Assembly (NCBI GenBank): GCA_023396665.1 | Contig: JAEWVL010000258.1 | Coordinates: 1-13,026, forward strand | DNA length: 13,026 bases | Source of the DNA: Spirochaetota bacterium | Lineage (GTDB): Bacteria; Spirochaetota; UBA4802; JAFGJZ01 | Direction of reading: 5' to 3' | Part shown: positions 1-6,854 of the stretch, one piece after another | Numbering within the stretch: the stretch's first letter is position 1 | How the letters are laid out: each line of letters begins with the position of its first letter | Made by a program: the position numbers and the translations under genes | The notes under the pieces: model-generated | Databases searched by the model: none | Seen by the model: only the letters and a program-made list of their open reading frames with translations | What the model was told of the DNA's origin: nothing

Positions 1-2
1 CT

Positions 3-131
3 GTGTTTTGCGGCTCGCGATGTCCGGTTTTAATTTGTTGCGGGCTTTTGCGCATAATTTTTCGCGCGGCGACAATGGCGGGAGTGCTCATCACTGCAGG
101 TTTGCAGTATTTTATCAGAAGAGGTTGCTGA
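3..131 (+). CDS. Possible C-terminal end of an upstream membrane protein (partial)
   Basis: An open frame enters from the left edge and stops at TGA 129-131, three bases before the next gene's ATG and in the same frame. Its 42 or so residues are Cys-rich and hydrophobic, ending in a membrane-like stretch followed by a basic tail (AGLQYFIRRGC). This would fit the end of a membrane protein co-transcribed with the DUF3601 gene. There is no start and no recognisable domain, and a second frame (2-172) is also open here, so this is tentative. Confidence 0.22.
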   Translation: MFCGSRCPVLICCGLLRIIFRAATMAGVLITAGLQYFIRRGC

Positions 132-134
132 TTA

Positions 135-518
135 ATGAACGGACCCTACCCGAAGGGAACATATCGCAGGTATAACAATACCTTCCGTCATCTGTACCCC
201 AATAAAGTCTACAGAGTGCAGCGGTCCTTTATCGATTTTGACAATCATATGCATGCAGAGGGAGAGGAATGGGCGTTTCGGGGTGCATGTTACATAGCCC
301 AGGAAGACGGCATCTCCCTTTTTATTGAAATAGATAACTGCGAATGGAATATACCGCTGAAATGGTCAGAAGGCTATCAGCTGGATGTGATCGAAAACAT
401 CAGTTCTTATGTCACATCAGTAAACAATAGCGAAAAGAAACAGACCCGAAGTCTTCATCAGCCTGTTGAAAAAGGCTCACAGAGCAGCCTGCAAGCCGCG
501 CTCGGCAAACATTCATAA
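135..518 (+). CDS. DUF3601 domain protein
   Basis: The product has 127 residues. Residues about 19-93 match the general pattern of DUF3601 as I remember it: LYPNKVYRVQRSFIDFD, then a Gly-Glu-x-Trp-x-Phe segment (GEEWAFRG), then an 'EDGISLFIEID' strand and a Trp-Ile-x-Leu segment. This is a small, probably mostly beta, cytosolic domain of unknown function. The tail (about 94-127) is polar and probably disordered. There is no signal peptide or membrane segment. The ATG is preceded by an AGAGG-like Shine-Dalgarno at 120-124. The gene is convergent with the rhomboid gene, 47 bp away. The family assignment is from memory of its motif pattern, and no function is claimed. Confidence 0.8.
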   Translation: MNGPYPKGTYRRYNNTFRHLYPNKVYRVQRSFIDFDNHMHAEGEEWAFRGACYIAQEDGISLFIEIDNCEWNIPLKWSEGYQLDVIENISSYVTSVNNSEKKQTRSLHQPVEKGSQSSLQAALGKHS

Positions 519-565
519 GCGCCCCGCAACCCTTTTCACAAACAGCTGGCCGCGCATTCTCATTC

Positions 566-1441
566 TCACAGATGCACGATATCCCTTACGGCCGATATGA
601 ACTGATGTTCACTCATCGTCTCAGCTCCCGCATCGTAGGCGACATTCGTATCGTACAAAATATTCAGGTGCATGATGTACTGGTAATCATCATCGCCTAG
701 CGAGTCGATTTCCCCGCTGGCGCTGATGCGTGCATACAGCTCGCGCCTTCGCCGGTCTTCACGTTTCAGTTCGATCCGGCGCTCGTTTTCGCTGACCATA
801 TCATTAATCGTCTCCTCAACGATGCCGATCCCCCCCTTTCGATGGGGTTTGCCGAATAACAGAAACCAGATGAACGCACACAAAATGCCCCCGAGATGAC
901 CGATATGACTGACGTTCGGCTGGCGGCCGCTGAGTTCCAGAAAAAGCTCAAGACCGGCGTAAAGAAACACCATGTACTTCGCCTTGATCGGAATAACGAA
1001 GAAAAGAAGCAATACCGCATCGGGAAAAAGCACCGCAAAGGCTACCAGCACACCGAACAATGCCCCCGAAGCGCCGATTGTTCCCGCAAATAATGAAGAG
1101 CCGCCGGCAACAAGACCGATAATGAAAATTACCACTCCCGCACCGGTACCGCAAAACAGATAATACAGAAGAAACTTCAAAGACCCGATCTCTTCCTCGA
1201 CCGGTATGCCGAACATTACGAGCATGTACATGTTCCAGAACAAATGCATCGTACCGCCGTGCAAAAACATATAGGTGAAAGGCTGCCATATCGCCAGTTT
1301 TCCGATAACACTATCGGGAACAAGAACGAGTGAATTCATAATTGCCGGATACACGTCCATGTTCTGAAGAGCGAAGACGGCTACGTTAACAATGGCAAGT
1401 TTGACCGCCCAGAAAGACAGAAATGATTGCTGCTTGTACAT
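566..1441 (-). CDS. Rhomboid family intramembrane serine protease
   Basis: A polytopic inner-membrane protease of 291 aa that would cleave transmembrane substrates within the bilayer. Numbered from the ATG at 1441, the catalytic Ser is S125 in GASG and the catalytic His is H179 in SHIGHLGG. The oxyanion pair H66 and N70 lies in LHGGTMHLFWNM. About six hydrophobic segments span residues 10-200. A charged cytoplasmic tail of about 90 residues follows (arginine-rich EDRRRRELYARI, then acidic). A longer frame starts at TTG 1462, but AAGGAG sits six bases upstream of ATG 1441, so that start is preferred. It stands alone, divergent from the TRL genes and convergent with the DUF3601 gene. The substrate is unknown. 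The active site looks intact. Confidence 0.93.
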   Translation of the reverse strand: MYKQQSFLSFWAVKLAIVNVAVFALQNMDVYPAIMNSLVLVPDSVIGKLAIWQPFTYMFLHGGTMHLFWNMYMLVMFGIPVEEEIGSLKFLLYYLFCGTGAGVVIFIIGLVAGGSSLFAGTIGASGALFGVLVAFAVLFPDAVLLLFFVIPIKAKYMVFLYAGLELFLELSGRQPNVSHIGHLGGILCAFIWFLLFGKPHRKGGIGIVEETINDMVSENERRIELKREDRRRRELYARISASGEIDSLGDDDYQYIMHLNILYDTNVAYDAGAETMSEHQFISAVRDIVHL

Positions 1442-1482
1442 GATGAACTCCTTTGCGGTCAAAATACTTCAATACGACCTTA

Positions 1483-1491
1483 ATCATAGCA
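1483..1491 (-). promoter_or_regulatory. Possible extended -10 promoter for the rhomboid gene
   Basis: On the minus strand TGC-TATGAT (5 of 6 to TATAAT, with a TG motif one base upstream) lies about 40 bases ahead of the rhomboid ATG. No convincing -35 is placed 16-18 bases upstream. This is a single-motif prediction. Confidence 0.3.
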
Positions 1492-1612
1492 AAACCGACT
1501 TGGAAATGCTATTCAACGCCGGTTTTCCGGGCAAGTAAATAAAAACTTCCTTTTCAGTCAACTTCGATGTTGACATTTTTCCCTCATCTGTTCCAATTCG
1601 CACGATAAAGAA

Positions 1613-1704
1613 TAGACTTGTTGCATAACTGGTATAAACGATGGGTTTGCCCCGCCCAACGGGCGGGGCAAACCCTCTCAATATCCAGATTCGCAACAAG
1701 TCTA
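1613..1704. mobile_element. MITE-like palindromic element with terminal inverted repeats and TA flanks
   Basis: An 88-bp unit at 1615-1702 begins GACTTGTTGC and ends GCAACAAGTC, a perfect 10-bp terminal inverted repeat. It is flanked on both sides by TA (1613-1614 and 1703-1704). At its centre is a perfect 15-bp inverted repeat, GGGTTTGCCCCGCCC (1643-1657) and its complement (1661-1675), with a 3-nt AAC loop. Between centre and ends lie partly complementary stretches (ACTGGTAT versus ATATCCAG), so the whole unit could fold into one long imperfect hairpin. It encodes nothing convincing. TA flanks plus terminal repeats suggest a non-autonomous element moved by an IS630/Tc1-mariner-type or similar transposase. 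Because TA is self-complementary, the flanks may simply extend the repeat. Other copies in the genome would settle this. Confidence 0.6.
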
Positions 1705-1941
1705 ATATTCAGACATCAATATTTTTATAAGGGAAGCTCAAAATAAATAAATTCTGATGTTCCCTTGTCACCGGCCGCAAATTTTTGAATTGCCTGGCCC
1801 TTGACTGCGTCAACTGCTCGTGCATGCGACCCGGGTCACAAAGCATGGCTTAATCGGCACTTATCAACTGTTTCGAAAAGCTTATGCTGATTTTCAGAGT
1901 TGACCATAAATAATTTAAACACCAACAGTGCGGGAAATCAA
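1705..1941. other. Non-coding leader region ahead of the TRL genes
   Basis: No gene is seen here. The first half is AT-rich. TTGACTGCGTCAA at 1801-1813 is a 5-bp inverted repeat around TGC and could be an operator, but nothing else supports that. A weak promoter-like pair, TTATCA (1861-1866) and TATGCT (1883-1888) with a 16-bp spacer, is the best placed for the downstream lipoprotein gene. Confidence 0.3.
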
Positions 1942-2307
1942 ATGAATAATAAAGCACAGGTCTTCCCGGCGGGCAAATCATCCGCCAAGGGCAATACAAA
2001 ATACGCCATCGTATCGCTCATCTTCGCATGCATCCTTGCGGCCGGCTGTTCCACAACGCCCACACCAAAAGGGGCTTTTTACACGAACACAAGAGGGCCT
2101 CTTTTCGGAACCTCAAACGAGGAGTATTCCAAGTCGGGAAAATCATCGGTTGTATGCATTCTCGGCATCGTTGCGAGCGGCGATGCGAGCATCGACAACA
2201 TTGCCAGCAAGAACGACATAAAGAAAATACACCATGTTGATTACGAGGATTTCTCCGTTTTGTTCGGCGCTTATCAGAAATACACGGTCTATGTCTATGG
2301 CGAGTAA
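1942..2307 (+). CDS. TRL-like family lipoprotein (first of tandem pair)
   Basis: The product has 121 residues counted from ATG 1942. An N-terminal basic region and a hydrophobic stretch (about 20-34) end in a lipobox LAAGC with Cys36, so export and lipidation are predicted. The mature part matches the TRL-like family pattern: GAFYTNTRGPLF, then VCILGIVASGDASI (80-84 is GDASI), then KKIHHVDYEDFSVLFGAY and a closing YTVYVYGE. Proteins of this family are small and of unknown function; the name comes from a tRNA-associated locus. The frame extends to TTG 1900, but neither start has a strong Shine-Dalgarno, and the ATG start gives a shorter, more usual signal peptide. The stop overlaps the start of a paralogue. 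Confidence 0.82.
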   Translation: MNNKAQVFPAGKSSAKGNTKYAIVSLIFACILAAGCSTTPTPKGAFYTNTRGPLFGTSNEEYSKSGKSSVVCILGIVASGDASIDNIASKNDIKKIHHVDYEDFSVLFGAYQKYTVYVYGE

Positions 2308-2692
2308 GCGATCCCTATCCCCCCGTATATACGACCGTGTTTTACGCTTCGCTCTTCTTGTACTTCTGTCGGGTCTCGGCTCCTGCTCGGCCACGCTGAG
2401 AGTACCGATGTACAACACCAGACAGGATCCCCTTCCCGACGGTTTCTACTGGACTCGTCAAAAATACACACTTTCGGTAACTGAAGCCGAAAACAATTAC
2501 CGAAAGGGTCACGCCTCATGCCAGTGTTTTTTCGGAATGGTATCCTACGGTGACGCAAGCATCAGTGCGGCCATGAAGCAGGGAAACATCACAAAAATTA
2601 AAAACGTCGACGGCAGAGTCTATTCCGTATCAGCCCCCTTCCTGCTGATACCCGTATATGAAGAGTTTGTCACCATCGTATACGGCGAATAA
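2297..2692 (+). CDS. TRL-like family lipoprotein (second of tandem pair)
   Basis: The product has 131 residues from ATG 2297 (ATG 2291 is also possible). The signal region is RFALLVLLSGLGSC, with a lipobox LGSC at Cys30. The mature domain is a diverged copy of the preceding protein: FFGMVSYGDASI with GDAS at 85-88, then ITKIKNVDGRVYSV and the same ending, VYGE. The start lies inside the upstream coding region (11-bp overlap) with no clear Shine-Dalgarno, so translation is probably coupled to the first gene. A tandem duplication followed by divergence is the simplest history. It differs by carrying a Cys pair (CQC) before the GDAS motif. The frame is open back to 2234, but an earlier start would put a second, unusual N-terminal extension before the signal peptide. 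Function unknown. Confidence 0.82.
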   Translation: MASKRSLSPRIYDRVLRFALLVLLSGLGSCSATLRVPMYNTRQDPLPDGFYWTRQKYTLSVTEAENNYRKGHASCQCFFGMVSYGDASISAAMKQGNITKIKNVDGRVYSVSAPFLLIPVYEEFVTIVYGE

Positions 2693-2730
2693 GGCGTTCT
2701 TTCTCAGCAAAACCATTCAGCTGCAAGACA

Positions 2731-2759
2731 AAACGGCCGCCCTGTCCGGCCGGCCGTTT
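2731..2759. terminator. GC-rich hairpin between convergent genes
   Basis: AAACGGCCG (2731-2739) pairs perfectly with CGGCCGTTT (2751-2759) around an 11-nt loop. On the plus strand only three T follow the GC core; on the minus strand the stem ends in TTTTGTCTT. It lies 38 bp after the second TRL stop and probably ends that transcript. It may also back up the terminator of the converging SPOR gene. Confidence 0.5.
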
Positions 2760-2777
2760 CATGTGTATAAAGTATAC

Positions 2778-2806
2778 AAAAAAAGGGGGGATACGAAAAC
2801 GACCCC
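2778..2806 (-). terminator. Probable intrinsic terminator of the coaE-SPOR transcript
   Basis: Read on the minus strand, GGGG (2806-2803) can pair with CCCC in the run 2790-2785, with a possible inner CG/CG pairing, and seven T follow directly (2784-2778). It sits about 35 bp after the SPOR gene stop. The stem is short and has an internal loop, but the T tract is perfect. Confidence 0.5.
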
Positions 2807-2840
2807 GCCCCGCTTAAGCACTTGTTCTGTTACCTGATCA

Positions 2841-3596
2841 TCACTTCTGATAGACGATGAAACTGTCCTTGTATTTATCGGTCGACTGCAGTTCGTTCAT
2901 AGTCTCTATCGCGGCACTTTTTGTCGCAATCGGGCCGATCTTGACCCTGAAGAAGGTTTTTCCGTTCACATCGGCCTTGTCGATATACGGCTGATAGCTC
3001 AATCGCTGAAGATGGTTAAACTCGATCATCGCCTTATCCCTGCTGTCAAATGAAGCGATCTGAACGCTGTATCCCGCTTTTGCACTTTCGGCTGCCGGCT
3101 GCGGCGCCGAAACGGCGACAGTCTTAGGCTTATCTGCAGTTTCAGTCTTTTTGACGCTTGCGGCTTTCGGCTGAGCCGGCTTCGGTGCCGCAGCGCTCGG
3201 TTTCGGTGTAACTGAATCAATCGGCTTGGTCACAAGCGGCGCAGGGCTTTGCACCGTCGTACCGGGCTGTGCTGTCGCAAGTAGATCACCGGCAGAAAGC
3301 TTTTCTTCACCGGGTGCCGCCGGAAGCGCGCTTCCCTCTTTTGCAAGAATATCCTCACCAGCCGCTGTCGCGGGAACTGCCGCAGACGCATCAACCGACG
3401 AGCTGCGAATCACTGTATCGCTGTAGATATCGTCGCCGGAACTTCCTGACAGATGCATCCCGATTAAAAATGACACCGCAATAACACCCAGCAGCATACA
3501 GGAGAGAATGACAATACGCACATTATCAAGATGCACAAGGTATACGCTCTTCTCACGTCCTAATCCCGGTGTTTGAGTATTTGTATAGTTTTCCAT
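2841..3596 (-). CDS. Bitopic membrane protein with C-terminal SPOR domain
   Basis: The product has 251 residues. A short cytoplasmic N-terminus is followed by one membrane segment (about 26-48, RIVILSCMLLGVIAVSFLIG). A long Ala/Pro/Lys-rich periplasmic linker comes next (about 55-170). The SPOR domain (about 174-250) opens with GYSVQIASFDSRDKA and contains FFRVKIGPI. SPOR domains bind denuded septal peptidoglycan, so this protein probably sits at the division site, like FtsN or DedD-type proteins. The linker length and low complexity fit a reach through the periplasm. Its ATG lies inside the end of coaE (37-bp overlap), with a GAGAG-like Shine-Dalgarno (TTGAGAGACT). Shared transcription with coaE is therefore likely. 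No FtsN-specific essential helix could be identified, so no gene symbol is given. Confidence 0.88.
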   Translation of the reverse strand: MENYTNTQTPGLGREKSVYLVHLDNVRIVILSCMLLGVIAVSFLIGMHLSGSSGDDIYSDTVIRSSSVDASAAVPATAAGEDILAKEGSALPAAPGEEKLSAGDLLATAQPGTTVQSPAPLVTKPIDSVTPKPSAAAPKPAQPKAASVKKTETADKPKTVAVSAPQPAAESAKAGYSVQIASFDSRDKAMIEFNHLQRLSYQPYIDKADVNGKTFFRVKIGPIATKSAAIETMNELQSTDKYKDSFIVYQK

Positions 3597-4150
3597 AGTC
3601 TCTCAACCTGTTTCCGTGTTCTTATTAGATCTACATTGTTATCTATTATAAAGTCGGCTTTTTCCCTGATTTCATTAAATGAAAATTGATGTTCCGTACG
3701 CAATTCGACCTGCTCGTGGCTGATAGAGTCGCGCCGCATTCCCCTTTCGGCGGCGACACCGCGCTGTGAATACACCAGAATAATGTAATCCATATGCCGG
3801 TCAAAATGCGCTTCAAACAATAGCGGTGCATTGATAAAAAACATACCGTCACCCCCGCTTCTGGCAAGCGTCAGCTCAAGAATCAGCGGGTGCATAATGG
3901 CGTTCAGCTTCTCCACGCTCTCCTTACTTGTAAATACCGCTGATGCGAGGCGCTTACGGTCGAGTTCACCGTTGTCATCTATCATCTCTTTACCGAAAGA
4001 TTCGGCAATTTTCACGAGAGCCGGCGATCCTTTCTCGACAATCTCCCTGGCGATGATATCGGTATCGATGACAATCCCCCCGAGTTCTTCAAAAATCGAG
4101 CAGACCGTTCCTTTTCCCGACGCATAATTACCCGTAACGCCAATTCTCAC
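3560..4150 (-). CDS. coaE: Dephospho-CoA kinase
   Basis: The last enzyme of coenzyme A synthesis phosphorylates the 3'-hydroxyl of dephospho-CoA with ATP. The product has 196 residues, a usual length for the family. The Walker A loop is G7-NYAS-GKGT (7-15), slightly unlike the common GxIGSGKST since Gly follows Lys. The conserved DTD of VIDTDIIAREIV follows at about 29-31. The substrate-binding stretch LNAIMHPLI and the lid region INAPLLFEA...D also fit. The start is GTG 4150, because GGGAGG lies seven bases upstream. It is divergent from tatD and overlaps the SPOR gene at its 3' end. The protein appears complete and functional. Confidence 0.95.
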   Translation of the reverse strand: MRIGVTGNYASGKGTVCSIFEELGGIVIDTDIIAREIVEKGSPALVKIAESFGKEMIDDNGELDRKRLASAVFTSKESVEKLNAIMHPLILELTLARSGGDGMFFINAPLLFEAHFDRHMDYIILVYSQRGVAAERGMRRDSISHEQVELRTEHQFSFNEIREKADFIIDNNVDLIRTRKQVERLWKTIQILKHRD

Positions 4151-4189
4151 CGCACATCCTCCCTAATCAGTACTTGCACAAGAATTCTG

Positions 4190-4217
4190 CCTATATTGCC
4201 AGTTGCTTATCTGTCAG
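4190..4217 (-). promoter_or_regulatory. Possible promoter for coaE
   Basis: Minus-strand CTGACA (4217-4212), a 16-bp spacer and TATAGG (4195-4190) resemble a weak sigma-70 promoter 40 bp ahead of the coaE GTG. Each box has mismatches, so this is a modest call. Confidence 0.3.
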
Positions 4218-4345
4218 GATATTTCTCAGCTAAAAGCGCATCCGATCACACTTCATTATCGGCGATATATCCCCCCTTTCAGCCAAGAGTTTTCATTTTA
4301 CCCCGCAACACAGACTAAATCACAATCCATTCGGGCGTAATTCAG

Positions 4346-4373
4346 TTTACAAAAAGCACAAAGTGCTGATAAT
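4346..4373 (+). promoter_or_regulatory. Sigma-70 promoter at the head of the tatD-nadB cluster
   Basis: TTTACA (4346-4351, 5 of 6 to the consensus -35), a 16-bp spacer and GATAAT (4368-4373, 5 of 6 to the -10) are followed after about 15 bases by GGAGG (4388-4392) and the tatD ATG at 4402. The 5' leader would be very short (about 20 nt), leaving little room for leader-based control. Confidence 0.62.
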
Positions 4374-4401
4374 GGTGCTGTCGCTGCGGAGGTTACTGCC
4401 C

Positions 4402-5178
4402 ATGTACATCGATTCACACGCTCACTTTAACCTGATCATCGAAGAAGGGCTCACAATTTCAGAACTTCTCGAACAGATGCGTCAACATGAGATAACAACT
4501 GCTGTTCAAATCGGCACGGACATAGAATCAACACTCTGGTCGCGTGATTTTGCCGCCGCCAACAGTGCTATCTATTACACCGCCGGCTTACACCCCGAAC
4601 ATCGTTTCGACAGCGAACGAACAACCGAACTTGTCTCAACGATCGACACGTGTTGCGAAGATCAAAAATGCATTGCCATCGGTGAGATCGGTCTTGACTA
4701 CCATTACCCGGGATTCGACAAACAAAACCAGCAGCTCCTTTTAGAAATACAACTGCAAAGTGCAAACCAAAACGATATGCCCCTTGTCATACACAGCCGT
4801 GATGCTATGGACGATACACTCGCAATTCTGGACAATTTCTCCCCGGAACGGGTTTTATTTCACTGCTTCGGCGGTACGCGCGATGACGCTGAAAAGGTAA
4901 TCGACAGAGGCTGGTATATCTCCTTTGCGGGCAACCTGACCTTTAAAAAAGCCGTTGATTTGCAGCAGGCTGCTGCGTATATTCCTCTGGATCGCCTGCT
5001 TTTGGAAACCGACGCACCGTACTTGTCCCCCGTACCGGTGCGGGGAAAGACGAATGTTCCGGCCAATGTTCGGCACACCTACGCTTTTGCGGCACAACTT
5101 CGCAACAGCGGTGTCGACGAGCTTGCAACGGCGATCGAGTCAAATTTCTATAATTTTTTCATAAGGACAAAACGGTGA
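4402..5178 (+). CDS. tatD: TatD family metal-dependent deoxyribonuclease
   Basis: A TIM-barrel hydrolase of the amidohydrolase superfamily; relatives are 3'-5' DNA/RNA exonucleases or phosphodiesterases using two divalent metals. All expected ligands are visible in the 258-residue product: H6 and H8 in DSHAH, E95 in AIGEIGLDYHY, H131 in PLVIHSRDA, H154 in FHCFGG and D204 in LLETDAPYLSP, followed by the PVRGKTNVP signature. The start at ATG 4402 is chosen because GGAGG lies nine bases upstream and the barrel begins at once with MYIDSHAH. An upstream GTG at 4363 would precede the -10 box. It overlaps nadB by four bases (GTGA). The exact paralogue (TatD, YcfH/YjjV type) cannot be told by eye; the symbol is used in the family sense. 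Confidence 0.93.
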   Translation: MYIDSHAHFNLIIEEGLTISELLEQMRQHEITTAVQIGTDIESTLWSRDFAAANSAIYYTAGLHPEHRFDSERTTELVSTIDTCCEDQKCIAIGEIGLDYHYPGFDKQNQQLLLEIQLQSANQNDMPLVIHSRDAMDDTLAILDNFSPERVLFHCFGGTRDDAEKVIDRGWYISFAGNLTFKKAVDLQQAAAYIPLDRLLLETDAPYLSPVPVRGKTNVPANVRHTYAFAAQLRNSGVDELATAIESNFYNFFIRTKR

Positions 5179-6851
5179 ACTCAAAATCTTACTCATCGGA
5201 CTTTCTTGTAATCGGAAGCGGTATCGCCGGCTTAACCTTCGCCATCAAGGTCTCGCAATTCGGTACAGTAAACATCGTCACAAAAAAAAAGAACAACGAT
5301 TCAAATACAAACTACGCACAGGGCGGTATCGCCTCGGTTCTCGATCCCGCCGATTCAACCGAAAAACACATCTCTGACACCCTCAATTCGGGCGTCGGCC
5401 GCTGTAATATTGCCGCCGTCCGCAGCATCGTCGAAAACGGCCCGCAGAGAATTTACGAGCTTATCGAGTGGGGTGTTCATTTTTCCACTTCCGAGGATTC
5501 ACCGGTTCCCGATCATCTTTCGCTGGGGCGAGAAGGCGGCCATTCGTTCAATCGAATAATTCACGCCGCCGATTCTACAGGCCGCGAAGTCGAAAGAGCC
5601 TTGCTCGATAAAATCGCGCAGATTTCTTCCATTCAGATATTCGAAGATCATACGGCAATCGACCTTCTTACCGAGCACCAGCTTTCAGGGGGATACGACC
5701 CCATCACCGGTCCCACCTGTTACGGAGCTTACGTTCTTGAGAATAAGACTCGTGATATACACACCTTCAGCGCACGCATCACCATGATCGCATCCGGCGG
5801 CGCCGGATGCGTCTATAAACACACGACAAATCCCGCCATTGCCACGGGTGACGGCATCGCGATGGCCTATCGGGCCGGTGCACAAATTGCCGACATGGAG
5901 TTTATGCAGTTTCACCCCACTTCTCTGTATACACAAAAAGACGAAGACCGGGCATTACTCATCAGCGAGGCCGTCAGAGGTGAAGGAGCCCGCCTGCTGA
6001 ACGGTGCCGGCAAACGATTCATGGCCGACCTTCATCCGATGAAAGAACTGGCTCCCCGGGATATTGTTGCACGGGCGATCGATGCCGAACTCAAAAACAG
6101 CGGTGAAAATTGCGTATTTCTTGATATATCTTTCAAATCTGCCGATTTTCTTACCAAGCGCTTTCCATTTATTTATGAAAGTTGCCTCGAAAACGGAATC
6201 GACATGACAAGAGAGCCGATTCCAGTTGTTCCGGCCGCACATTATCTTTGCGGAGGGGTTATTACCGATCTACATGGCCGCTGTTCAATAAGAAACCTCT
6301 ATGTTTGCGGCGAATCAGCCTGTACCGGTGTGCACGGTGCGAACCGTCTCGCGTCAAATTCGCTGCTCGAGGCTCTTGTTTTCAGCCATGAGGCGTCCGT
6401 GGATGCACAGTCGAAGATACAGGCGCTTAGCGCGATACCGAAGTTTCCCGACTGGAACAAGGAGGGAACCTTCGACGAGGAGGAGTGGATTCTGATCAAA
6501 CACAATGCGGAAGAGATCAAAAGCCTCATGTGGGATTACGTTGGTATTGTCAGAACCAATCTTCGCCTGGAACGGGCATTGCGACGAATACGTTTTCTCG
6601 AACAGGAGATTACAGATTATTACAGAAGACGCACTCTTTCAAACAAACTGATTGAGCTGCGAAATCTTGTGACTATAGCCAAGCTTATCATTACCGGTGC
6701 CGCCGCTCGAAAGGAGAGCCGCGGACTGCACTACAACGTCGATTACCCTGCAATGACTTCTACGGGTGAGCTGGCGCTGATTCAGCAGAATATGCGTCCC
6801 CTGATTACTGGGGAAATAGCCGCAATCGATTACAGCGGTTTATACAGGTAA
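5175..6851 (+). CDS. nadB: L-aspartate oxidase
   Basis: The first step of de novo NAD synthesis: FAD-dependent oxidation of L-aspartate to iminoaspartate, which NadA condenses to quinolinate. The product has 558 residues, close to the family's ~540. The FAD-binding GSGIAG is at 14-19 and NYAQGGIA at about 46-53. Further matches are SLGREGGHS, the substrate-loop MEFMQFHPTSLY, AVRGEGARLLN, APRDIVARAID, HYLCGGV and the closing flavin motif GANRLASNSLLEALVF. A helical C-terminal domain follows. Fumarate reductase and succinate dehydrogenase flavoproteins are relatives, but length, motif set and absence of partner subunits favour NadB. The start is GTG 5175, overlapping the tatD stop, with AAGGA seven bases upstream. 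Neither nadA nor nadC is present in the window. Confidence 0.95.
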   Translation: MNSKSYSSDFLVIGSGIAGLTFAIKVSQFGTVNIVTKKKNNDSNTNYAQGGIASVLDPADSTEKHISDTLNSGVGRCNIAAVRSIVENGPQRIYELIEWGVHFSTSEDSPVPDHLSLGREGGHSFNRIIHAADSTGREVERALLDKIAQISSIQIFEDHTAIDLLTEHQLSGGYDPITGPTCYGAYVLENKTRDIHTFSARITMIASGGAGCVYKHTTNPAIATGDGIAMAYRAGAQIADMEFMQFHPTSLYTQKDEDRALLISEAVRGEGARLLNGAGKRFMADLHPMKELAPRDIVARAIDAELKNSGENCVFLDISFKSADFLTKRFPFIYESCLENGIDMTREPIPVVPAAHYLCGGVITDLHGRCSIRNLYVCGESACTGVHGANRLASNSLLEALVFSHEASVDAQSKIQALSAIPKFPDWNKEGTFDEEEWILIKHNAEEIKSLMWDYVGIVRTNLRLERALRRIRFLEQEITDYYRRRTLSNKLIELRNLVTIAKLIITGAAARKESRGLHYNVDYPAMTSTGELALIQQNMRPLITGEIAAIDYSGLYR

Positions 6852-6854
6852 TAC

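Noticed and set aside
1484..1699. A 71-codon minus-strand open frame between the rhomboid and TRL genes
   Set aside because: It reads through the inverted-repeat element, has no ribosome-binding site and no recognisable domain.
2178..2200. GATGC/GCATC inverted repeat inside the first TRL gene
   Set aside because: A short chance palindrome within coding sequence, with nothing to suggest a site.
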